Position numbers and translations under genes: made by a program. From Sphingomonadales bacterium (lineage in GTDB: Bacteria; Pseudomonadota; Alphaproteobacteria; Sphingomonadales; Sphingomonadaceae): a stretch of DNA of 42,371 nt. The stretch covers positions 1 to 42,371 of the forward strand of contig JAFKLT010000076.1 in assembly GCA_017309275.1 (NCBI GenBank), written 5' to 3'. This document shows, one piece after another, positions 36,173-42,371 of this stretch; the first letter of the stretch is position 1; every line of letters starts with the position of its first letter. The notes beneath the pieces were generated by a model. That model made no database searches and was not told where the DNA came from. It saw only the letters and a program-made list of their open reading frames with translations.

Positions 36173-36576
36173 CGCATCAATCGTCGAAGCGATTCGAACC
36201 AATCCCGTGAAAACTCTTCCTGCTTCTCTACCGATGCAGGAATGATGTCCGGCCCCTCGTCGAAAATTCCGACGAGTTCGGTGGCCGGAGTGCCGGTTTC
36301 GATTTTATAGGCCTTCAAGCCTCTGCCCATATCGCGCGCCATGGCTGATGGCCAAACCTTCAGACTCGCACCGTAGCAAAAGGGAATTAGGCCTTTGGGC
36401 TCCAACGCCTGTTTGCGAATTTTTTGGAGTGCCGAAAAATAGTCGGACGCCTCGGCATGATGGGTTTCGCTCCGTACCGTGCAGGTGAGCCGGCAACTGT
36501 CAGCGTCGCGATTCAGGGCGATCAGAATCTGCTCATCATCCTCGCCCCCGATCACGAAGAGCGGGTGCTGTTCCAC
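36169..36576 (-). CDS. Hypothetical protein, lower GC
   Basis: A 135-residue protein with no family I recognise. There is no signal peptide or membrane helix. Charged, with QILIALNRDADSCRL, ALQKIRKQALEPKGLIPF, VWPSAMARDMGRGLKAYKIE and a final DWFESLRRLMR. A hand count over 36181-36480 gives 163 of 300 G+C (54%), against about 65% in the adjacent gene. The start is GTG at 36576 with GGAGA at about nine bases; GTG at 36594 is possible. Its stop overlaps the HAD stop by four bases and its start lies five bases from the end of the peptidase gene, so the fit is very tight. The lower GC suggests a later gain or unusual constraint. Confidence 0.7.
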   Translation of the reverse strand: MEQHPLFVIGGEDDEQILIALNRDADSCRLTCTVRSETHHAEASDYFSALQKIRKQALEPKGLIPFCYGASLKVWPSAMARDMGRGLKAYKIETGTPATELVGIFDEGPDIIPASVEKQEEFSRDWFESLRRLMR

Positions 36577-36580
36577 AGCC

Positions 36581-38743
36581 TTATTTCTCCACACCCAACT
36601 GCGTCAGCACGAAAGCGAATTCCTCGGCATCTTCGCGCAGGGCGCCCCAGCGGCCCGATTTGCCGCCGTGGCCCGCGCCCATGTTGGTGCGCAGCAGCAG
36701 GGTCGCGTCGTTGGTCCGCGTCGCGCGGAGCCTGGCGACCCATTTGGCGGGCTCCCAATAGGTTACGCGGGGGTCGTTGAGGCCCGCCGACACCAGCATC
36801 GGCGGATAGGCCTTTGCCGTGATATTGTCGTAGGGGCTGTAGCTCAGCATATAGTCGAACGCCGCCTTGTCGGTGATCGGATTGCCCCATTCGGGCCATT
36901 CGCCGGGGGTCAGCGGCAGCGTCTCGTCGACCATCGTGTTGATCACGTCGACGAAGGGTACGCCCGCGAGCACCGCGCCCCACAGTTCGGGCGCCTCGTT
37001 GTAGATCACGCCCATCACCTGTCCGCCCGCCGAGCGCCCCTCGACCGAAATCTTGCCCGCGGCGGTATATTTCCTGGCGATCAGGCCCTTTGCGACGTCG
37101 ATGAAGTCGTTGAAGGTGTTCTTGCGCTCGGTCGTCTTGCCCGCGAGATACCAGCCACGCCCCATGTCGTCGCCGCCGCGAACATGCGCGATCGCATAGA
37201 CCATGCCGCGATCGACCAGGCTGAGCCGCGTCGTCGAGAAGCCCGGCGGGACGCGGTAGCCGTATGAGCCATAGGCATAGAGATGCATCGGCGCGCTGCC
37301 GTCGAGCTTCGTCCCCTTTTTGTAGACGAGCGAGGCGGGGATCAGCGTCTTGCCGTCGCGCGAGGGCAGATTAACCCGTTCGGTTACATATTGCGTCGCG
37401 TCGTAACCGGAAGGGATTTCCTGGACCTTCAGCGTCTCAAGCTTTCCGCTCGCCAGATCATAGTCATAGACGGTGTCGGGCGTGACCATCGATTCATAGT
37501 CGAGCCGCAGCTTGTCCTGATGATATTCGGGATTGTCGCCCAGCCCCGCGACATAGGTCGCCTCGGGAAATTTGATCCGGCCGGGGGTCAACGGCGCGTC
37601 ATATTTGCGGATATCGACCTGGTCGAGCCCGTCCTCGCGCGCTTCGATCACGAAATAGTCACGGAAAACCGAAACGCCGGTGATGTAGCTGTGATCCGAT
37701 CCAGCGATCAGCGTCTTCCACTCGCCGGGCTTCTTCACGCTCGCGGTCGCGACGCGGAAGTTCGGATGATCGTCGTTGGTGTGGATGTAGAGCGTGCCCT
37801 CGCGCTCGTCGACGCTGTACTCGCGCCCCTTCTTGCGCGCCGACACGAGCTGCATCTTCGCTTCCGGATTGTCGGCGGGCAGCAGATAGACCTCGCTCGT
37901 CTCGTTATCGCCCGTCGCGATCACGATATAATTGTCGGCCGCGGTCTTGCCGATCCCGACGCCGAAGCCGATGTCGGGTTCCTTGTAGAGCAATTTGTCG
38001 TCGGCGACCGGCGTGCCGAGCTTGTGCAGCCGGACATTGTCGGTGCGCCAATTCTCGTTCGCGAGGCCATAGAGGATGGCGTCATTGCCCGAGGTCCAGA
38101 CGAGCGACGACAGCGTCCCGGGAATGACGTCGGGCAGCAGTTCGCCGGTATCGAGATTGCGGATGCGCGCCTCGAAGCGTTCGGAGCCGTTATCGTCGAA
38201 CGAATAGGCCATCAGCTTGCCGTCGGGGCTGATCGACAGCTCGGCGAGGCGGAAATATTCCTTGCCCGCCGCCATCGCCACCTCGTCGAGGATCAGGACG
38301 GCATCGCCGCCCGCGACCGGCCGCCGGTACCATTTCTTATATTCGGCGCCCTCCTCATATTCGACCCAGTAAACCCAGTCGCCGTCCTTTTGCGGCACGC
38401 TGGAATCGGCCTCCTTGATGCGGCCCTTCATCTCCTGAAAAAGGGTTTCGACGAGGGCGGCATGCGGTTTCATCGCGGCGTCGAAATAGGCGTTTTCGGC
38501 CTTCACATAATCGAGGATGTCGGCGTCATCGATCGTCGGATAGCTCTGGTCGCGCAGCCAGAAATAGGGGTCGGAGAGCGTCTTGCCGTGCAGCGTCAAT
38601 TCGTGCGGCCGCTTGTCGGCGACCGGCGCGGCGGGCAGGGCGGGGCTATCGGTCAATTTGCTCTCTTTCTCTTCGGCGAACGCGTCCGGGGCAGCGACAA
38701 GCGGGGTGGTAATTGCGGCCAGAAACATCCAAATAGCGCGCAT
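36581..38743 (-). CDS. ptrB: Exported oligopeptidase B (S9A prolyl oligopeptidase family)
   Basis: A 720-residue serine peptidase that cuts short peptides after basic residues. Residues 1-23 form a signal peptide (LAAITTPLVAAPDAFA), so unlike E. coli OpdB it is probably exported. The beta-propeller (about 70-440) is followed by the alpha/beta-hydrolase domain. The catalytic triad is S571 in EGRSAGG, D657 in NDPRVTYWEPAKW and H692 in GAGHGGKSG. The conserved YGSYGYRVPPGFS and HVRGGDDMGRGWY are as in the family. GGGAG is six bases before the ATG. It is divergent from aminopeptidase P, with 66 bases between, so the two may be co-regulated. Confidence 0.95.
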   Translation of the reverse strand: MRAIWMFLAAITTPLVAAPDAFAEEKESKLTDSPALPAAPVADKRPHELTLHGKTLSDPYFWLRDQSYPTIDDADILDYVKAENAYFDAAMKPHAALVETLFQEMKGRIKEADSSVPQKDGDWVYWVEYEEGAEYKKWYRRPVAGGDAVLILDEVAMAAGKEYFRLAELSISPDGKLMAYSFDDNGSERFEARIRNLDTGELLPDVIPGTLSSLVWTSGNDAILYGLANENWRTDNVRLHKLGTPVADDKLLYKEPDIGFGVGIGKTAADNYIVIATGDNETSEVYLLPADNPEAKMQLVSARKKGREYSVDEREGTLYIHTNDDHPNFRVATASVKKPGEWKTLIAGSDHSYITGVSVFRDYFVIEAREDGLDQVDIRKYDAPLTPGRIKFPEATYVAGLGDNPEYHQDKLRLDYESMVTPDTVYDYDLASGKLETLKVQEIPSGYDATQYVTERVNLPSRDGKTLIPASLVYKKGTKLDGSAPMHLYAYGSYGYRVPPGFSTTRLSLVDRGMVYAIAHVRGGDDMGRGWYLAGKTTERKNTFNDFIDVAKGLIARKYTAAGKISVEGRSAGGQVMGVIYNEAPELWGAVLAGVPFVDVINTMVDETLPLTPGEWPEWGNPITDKAAFDYMLSYSPYDNITAKAYPPMLVSAGLNDPRVTYWEPAKWVARLRATRTNDATLLLRTNMGAGHGGKSGRWGALREDAEEFAFVLTQLGVEK

Positions 38744-38809
38744 GACAATCTCCCGCAGCATCGCCCCGTCGGGCAGGATTGCCTGCGATGTAGGAACAAG
38801 GAACCAGGC

Positions 38810-40636
38810 ATGTCCAGCCCCGTCCATGCAGAACGTCTCGCCCGCGTCCGCGCCGAACTCGCCGCGCGCGGACTCGACGGCTTCGTCGTGCCGATCAGCG
38901 ACGAGCATATGAGCGAATATGTCGGCGCCTATGCGCAGCGCATGGCGTGGCTGACGGGTTTCGGCGGATCGGCGGGAACCGCCGCGGTGCTGCCCGAAAA
39001 GGCCGCGGTCTTCGTCGACGGACGCTATACGGTGCAGGTGCGCGACCAGGTCGACGGATCGCTGTTCGACTATGTCAGCGTGCCGCAATCGAGCGTCGCC
39101 GAATGGCTGGGCGCCAACGTCAGCGCCGGACAGAAGATCGGTTACGATCCCTGGCTGCACGGCATCGACTGGGTGCGCGGCCTGGAAAAGGCACTGGCCG
39201 CCAAGGGAGCGAGCCTGGTGGCGGTCGAAAGCAATCCGCTCGACGCCGCCTGGGACGACCAGCCCGCGCCGAGCGACGCGGTCGTGACGGTCCACGACGT
39301 CGCGCTGGCCGGACAGAGCGCGGTCGACAAGCGCGAGGTCATCGCCGACTGGCTGAAGGCGAAGGGCATCGACACGACGGTGATGACCGCGCTCGATTCG
39401 ATAGCCTGGACGTTCAACATTCGCGGCGAGGACGTCAGCCACACGCCGGTCGGGCTTGCCTTCGCGCTGCTGCACGCCGATGCGACCGCCGACCTGTTCA
39501 TCGCGCCCGAAAAGGTTACCGACGCGGTGCGCGCACACCTGGGCAACAGCGTCCGGATCCACGATCGCGACGCCTTCGAAGCGGCGCTGGCGGATCTTTC
39601 GGGCAAGAAGGTCGCGGTCGACCCCGACCGCGCGGTCGCGGCGATCTTTACCGCGCTCGAAGCCGCCGGCGCGCGGATCGAGCGCCACCGCGACCCCGCA
39701 GTGCTGCCCAAGGCGATCAAGAATCCGACCGAACTCGGCGGAACGCGCGCGGCGCATGTCCGCGACGGCGTCGCGATCGCGCGCTTCCTGAAATGGATGG
39801 AAGAGGTCGCGCCGCAGGGCGGGCTGGACGAGCTGGGCGCGGCGGCAAGGCTGCGCGCGTTCCGCGACGACAGCGGCGCGCTGCGCGATCTGTCGTTCGA
39901 CACCATCTCCGCCGCCGGCCCTAACGGCGCGCTGCCGCATTACAAGGTCGACGAGACGACGAACCGCGCGATCGAGACGGGCACGCTCTATCTGGTCGAT
40001 TCGGGCGGGCAATATGCCGACGGCACGACCGACATCACGCGCACGATCGCGATCGGCACGCCGACCGCCGAAATGCGCCGCCGCTTTACCCAGGTGCTGA
40101 AGGGTCATATCGCGCTGGCCACCGCGCGCTTTCCGAAGGGGACGCGCGGCAGTCAGCTCGACATTCTCGCACGCCAATATCTGTGGGCCGACGGCGTCGA
40201 TTATGCGCATGGCACCGGCCATGGCGTGGGCGTCTATCTGGCGGTCCACGAAGGGCCGCAGCGCATCGCGAAGCCCGCGGGCGGACAGGCGGGCACCGAG
40301 GAGCCGCTGCACGCCGGCATGATCCTGTCGAACGAGCCCGGCTATTACAAGGCGGGGCATTTCGGCATCCGGATCGAGAATCTGGTCGTGGTCGAGCCGC
40401 AGAGCATCGCGGGGGCCGAAGAGGATATGCTGGGGTTCGAGACGATCACCTTTGCGCCGATCGCGCAGAATCTGGTCGACGTCGCGCTGCTGTCGCCCGC
40501 AGAGGCCGACTGGCTCGACGCCTATCACGCCGACGTCCTGGCCAAGCTGGGCGCGGGGATGGAAGGCGAGGAGCGCGCGTGGCTGGAGGCGGCGTGCGCG
40601 CCGCTCGATCGCGCCCCCGCCGCGCTCGCGGCCTGA
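38810..40636 (+). CDS. pepP: Aminopeptidase P (Xaa-Pro aminopeptidase), M24B family
   Basis: A 608-residue manganese peptidase that removes the residue before proline. The length, with two N-terminal creatinase-like domains before the pita-bread fold, is that of the larger eukaryote-like type. Metal ligands are D397 and D408 (VDSGGQYADGTTDIT), H471 (HGTGHGVG), E509 (SNEPGYY) and E523 (RIENL). No signal peptide, so it is cytosolic. AAGGA is seven bases before the ATG. It could act on peptides imported after cleavage by exported peptidases such as its divergent neighbour. A thioesterase gene follows seven bases later. Confidence 0.95.
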   Translation: MSSPVHAERLARVRAELAARGLDGFVVPISDEHMSEYVGAYAQRMAWLTGFGGSAGTAAVLPEKAAVFVDGRYTVQVRDQVDGSLFDYVSVPQSSVAEWLGANVSAGQKIGYDPWLHGIDWVRGLEKALAAKGASLVAVESNPLDAAWDDQPAPSDAVVTVHDVALAGQSAVDKREVIADWLKAKGIDTTVMTALDSIAWTFNIRGEDVSHTPVGLAFALLHADATADLFIAPEKVTDAVRAHLGNSVRIHDRDAFEAALADLSGKKVAVDPDRAVAAIFTALEAAGARIERHRDPAVLPKAIKNPTELGGTRAAHVRDGVAIARFLKWMEEVAPQGGLDELGAAARLRAFRDDSGALRDLSFDTISAAGPNGALPHYKVDETTNRAIETGTLYLVDSGGQYADGTTDITRTIAIGTPTAEMRRRFTQVLKGHIALATARFPKGTRGSQLDILARQYLWADGVDYAHGTGHGVGVYLAVHEGPQRIAKPAGGQAGTEEPLHAGMILSNEPGYYKAGHFGIRIENLVVVEPQSIAGAEEDMLGFETITFAPIAQNLVDVALLSPAEADWLDAYHADVLAKLGAGMEGEERAWLEAACAPLDRAPAALAA

Positions 40637-40643
40637 GCGTCCG

Positions 40644-41105
40644 ATGACCGATATCCGCAGCGAGGTGCCGCTGGCCGATTTCCGCGTGCAGGAACGCGTG
40701 CGCGTGCGTTTCAACGAGATCGACGGCCAGAATATCGTCTTCAACGGCAATTATCTCGTTTATGCCGACATTGGCGTGACCGAATATTTCCGCGCGCTCG
40801 GCGAAGGGCAGCCCGGCCCCTATTTTCACCAATATGGTACAGACATTCGCGAGACGCATTGCGAAATCGACTATCATGCGCCCGCGCGCCTGGACGAGCT
40901 GATCACGATCGCGGCGCGAATCAGTCGATTCGGGCGGACCAGCTTTACGCTTCACTGCGGAATTTTCCGCGATTCGGAGCGGCTTACCGATATCGAGATC
41001 AGCTACGCCCATATCGACAGCGATAGCGGCCAGCCCACATCCCTGCCCGGCAGCTTTATCGCCGAAGTGCGTCGTTTCGAATCCCGGACGCCCGCGCAGG
41101 ACTGA
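40644..41105 (+). CDS. Hotdog-fold acyl-CoA thioesterase (4HBT/YbgC-like)
   Basis: A 153-residue thioesterase that hydrolyses acyl-CoA or acyl-carrier thioesters. The motif VRFNEIDGQNIVFNGNYLVY contains the catalytic Asp (EIDGQ), and HCEIDYHAPARLDELI and RTSFTLHCGIF follow, as in YbgC-type proteins. The C-terminal 20 residues are polar. It lies eight bases behind pepP, so they probably share a transcript. Confidence 0.87.
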   Translation: MTDIRSEVPLADFRVQERVRVRFNEIDGQNIVFNGNYLVYADIGVTEYFRALGEGQPGPYFHQYGTDIRETHCEIDYHAPARLDELITIAARISRFGRTSFTLHCGIFRDSERLTDIEISYAHIDSDSGQPTSLPGSFIAEVRRFESRTPAQD

Positions 41106-41146
41106 GTCGCTTTTTTCCGAATCGACCCTCTCAACCGAAACAGTCG

Positions 41147-41210
41147 AAAAAAAAGGGCCACCCGAAGGTGGCCCGTGAAAGTTTTGGGAGAGGATGCCTA
41201 AAAGGCAAGT
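41147..41210 (-). ncRNA. Small RNA of the suhB/mmgR (alpha-r8) type
   Basis: A leftward RNA of about 64 nucleotides with no coding role. Read 5'-3' on the minus strand it begins near ACTTGCC, forms hairpin 1 (TGCCT-TTT-AGGCA), then a single-stranded region with CCTCTCCC, complementary to a Shine-Dalgarno sequence, then AAAACTTTCAC, then the terminator GGGCCACC-TTCG-GGTGGCCC and eight T residues. The order hairpin, anti-SD loop, terminator is that of the Hfq-associated suhB/mmgR RNAs of alphaproteobacteria, which include a regulator described in Sphingopyxis and one tied to polyhydroxybutyrate in Sinorhizobium. A promoter lies just upstream. Identity rests on architecture; exact ends are not known. 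Confidence 0.7.
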
Positions 41211-41213
41211 GTG

Positions 41214-41278
41214 ATATTGCACTGCACAATGAATGTTGCAACTGCGAAATGAGCATCTGCTATTGCATTTTTTGCAAT
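41214..41278 (-). promoter_or_regulatory. Promoter and TGCA-motif cluster of the small RNA
   Basis: On the minus strand TTGCAA (41241-41236), 16 bases, CAATAT (41219-41214), the right distance from the RNA start. Around it TGCA occurs again and again: TGCA-C-TGCA at 41218-41226, TTGCAA at 41236-41241, and the inverted repeat ATTGCA-TTTTT-TGCAAT at 41262-41278. In Sinorhizobium mmgR is repressed by AniA, the PhaR homologue, and PhaR-type proteins bind TGC/GCA-rich dyads, so these are likely regulator sites. Confidence 0.55.
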
Positions 41279-41365
41279 CGTGAGACCGGTTGCTTGCGTT
41301 TGACGCATCCCGTGCGAGGTCATCCGATGCTCGCAATATGGGAGGACATCCCCTAAATTGGCGGC

Positions 41366-41836
41366 ATGGGAATGTTCAACAAGATTGATGTGACGGGCGG
41401 CTTCAGCGATTTCTGGGGCTATATCCGCGAACCGCGCCCGCATCGCTGGGCGATCTGGGGCGTGGCGATCGCGCTGACCTGGCTCGTTTTTCACGGCGTA
41501 TCGGAATATCTGATCCCTTATGAGAAGCCGAAGGCGCGGATCATCTATTTCGAAAATTGGAAGGCGACGCGCAGCGAAGCCGAGGTGCGGGCCGAGTGGG
41601 TCGCCCGCGCGAAGGAAACGACGCTCCGCAACGCCGAAAAGCGCGCCGAGTACCAGCGCCTCGCCAAGAGCCTGGGGGTCGAATATGATTCGACCGAGGC
41701 CGACAAGGTAACGCGCGAGACGCTGGGCGACGAAGCCGCCGCGGCCGCTGGCAAGAAGCCCGAGCCGCCGAAGACGCCGCGCTCGACGCTGGCCGAGCGT
41801 GCGGCGCGCGGTCCCGCCGGTCCGACCCAGCCCTGA
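41366..41836 (+). CDS. Single-span membrane protein, function unknown
   Basis: A 156-residue protein. Residues 28-46 (WAIWGVAIALTWLVFHGV) form one membrane helix after an amphipathic N-terminus. The C-terminal two thirds are charged and helical (KATRSEAEVRAEWVARAKE), with a Pro/Lys-rich tail. No family recognised. The start is ATG at 41366 (a second at 41372). It overlaps ribD by one base (TGATG), so it is the first gene of a unit with riboflavin synthesis, which gives no clear hint of function. Confidence 0.8.
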   Translation: MGMFNKIDVTGGFSDFWGYIREPRPHRWAIWGVAIALTWLVFHGVSEYLIPYEKPKARIIYFENWKATRSEAEVRAEWVARAKETTLRNAEKRAEYQRLAKSLGVEYDSTEADKVTRETLGDEAAAAAGKKPEPPKTPRSTLAERAARGPAGPTQP

Positions 41837-42371
41837 TGCAGCGACCGCCCGCCGACACCGACTGGATGGGGGCCGCCATCGCGCTGTCGCGGCGCGGCCG
41901 GCCCGCATCGGCGCCGAATCCCAACGTTGGCTGCCTGCTTGTCAAGGATGGGCGGGTGATCGCGCGCGGCTGGACCCAGGCCGGGGGCCGGCCGCACGCC
42001 GAAGCCGTCGCGCTGGCCGCAGCGGGTACGGCGGCACGCGGCGCGACCGCCTATGTCAGCCTGGAACCCTGCGCCCACGCCAGCGCGCGCGGGCCGGCGT
42101 GCAGCGATTCGCTGATTGCCGCGGGGGTGGCGCGCGTCGTCGTGGCGACCGAGGACCCCGACCCGCGCACCGACGGCGCGGGAATCGCGCGGCTGCGCGC
42201 GGCGGGGATCGAGGTTGTTACCCCCGTTCTGCCCGCCGAGGCGCGCGCCGCGATGGCCCCCTGGTGGACGCGGCGGGCCGAAGGGCGCCCGTTCGTCACG
42301 CTGAAACTTGCGACGTCGCTCGACGGCTGCATCGCACTGGCCGACGGGTCGAGCCGCTGGATCACCGGACC
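41836..42371 (+). CDS. ribD: Riboflavin biosynthesis protein RibD (5' part, cut off by window edge)
   Basis: The first 178 codons of the bifunctional deaminase/reductase of riboflavin synthesis. The deaminase domain has the zinc ligands and catalytic Glu in GGRPHAEAVAL and the two cysteines in LEPCAHASARGPACSD, with NPNVGCLLVKDG before them. The reductase domain begins at RPFVTLKLATSLDGCIAL, just before the window ends. The coding sequence continues beyond base 42371. The ATG overlaps the preceding stop codon. Confidence 0.95.
   Translation, partial: MQRPPADTDWMGAAIALSRRGRPASAPNPNVGCLLVKDGRVIARGWTQAGGRPHAEAVALAAAGTAARGATAYVSLEPCAHASARGPACSDSLIAAGVARVVVATEDPDPRTDGAGIARLRAAGIEVVTPVLPAEARAAMAPWWTRRAEGRPFVTLKLATSLDGCIALADGSSRWITG

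Noticed and set aside
38744-40750. A 5' extension of the oligopeptidase B frame
   Set aside because: It runs antisense through aminopeptidase P and the thioesterase gene; GGGAG and the signal peptide mark the real start at 38743.
41198-41908. A long leftward open frame that ends just before the terminator at 41147-41174, with a 41-codon tail starting near 41324
   Set aside because: Most of it is antisense to the 41366 membrane protein and ribD; the tail lacks a ribosome-binding site. The terminator is better explained by a short non-coding RNA.

Overview
The window is high-GC (about 65% by eye) chromosomal DNA from an alphaproteobacterium, most probably a sphingomonad and plausibly Sphingopyxis. 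This rests on the mix of genes: DivK, MipZ, DUF3572, DUF2093, a large TonB-dependent receptor whose mature N-terminus carries a VVTG-type box, a second-type glutamyl-tRNA synthetase, and many exported peptidases. It is densely coded housekeeping sequence. I see no rRNA, tRNA, IS element, prophage or CRISPR array, and no gene-free stretch longer than 300 bases. Two genes run off the ends: an MFS drug transporter at the left edge and ribD at the right edge.

Layout. 1-8231: Bcr/CflA-type MFS exporter, a small conserved protein, an exported M16 peptidase and a penicillin-acylase-family amidase, all leftward, then an exported M17 leucyl aminopeptidase rightward. 8258-10923: clpB with a heat-shock-like promoter and a strong terminator. 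10944-12007: three tandem paralogous genes for small secreted two-cysteine proteins. 12126-17586: a TPR/aspartyl-beta-hydroxylase protein and a sulfotransferase-like protein, divergent from each other, followed by a convergent TonB-dependent receptor. 17852-20536: leftward operon xseA - DUF2093 - M23 peptidase, whose first start codon overlaps that of divergent purD. 20535-25246: purD, a membrane-anchored Pro-rich helix-hairpin-helix protein, gltX, tonB and rpmG. 25438-31441: Lrp/AsnC regulator, a 39-aa ORF, divK, the DUF3572-HAD-RidA-acyltransferase run, a SEL1-like protein, panC and mipZ. 31472-35457: PMM/PGM, lptB, rpoN and rpmJ. 35555-41105: YihX-like HAD phosphatase, a lower-GC hypothetical gene, exported oligopeptidase B, aminopeptidase P and a hotdog thioesterase. 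41147-41278: a leftward small RNA with its promoter region. 41366-end: a one-helix membrane protein coupled to ribD.

How it fits together. Cell-cycle and cell-pole functions (divK, mipZ) and global regulation (rpoN, Lrp, clpB) are mixed with envelope functions: TonB with a TonB receptor, the LptB ATPase for LPS export, an M23 peptidoglycan peptidase and the sugar-phosphate mutase. Four hydrolases in the window carry N-terminal export signals and act on peptides or amides (M16, S45, M17, S9A), which suggests periplasmic peptide scavenging. Small families such as the three-gene secreted cluster have no function I can name.

The most interesting element is not a protein gene. The 260-base gap before 41366 holds a leftward transcription unit with a short hairpin, a single-stranded CCUCUCCC stretch complementary to ribosome-binding sites, a perfect GNRA/UNCG-sized terminator hairpin and an eight-U tail, preceded by clustered TGCA motifs. 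This matches the architecture of the suhB/mmgR family of alphaproteobacterial trans-acting small RNAs.
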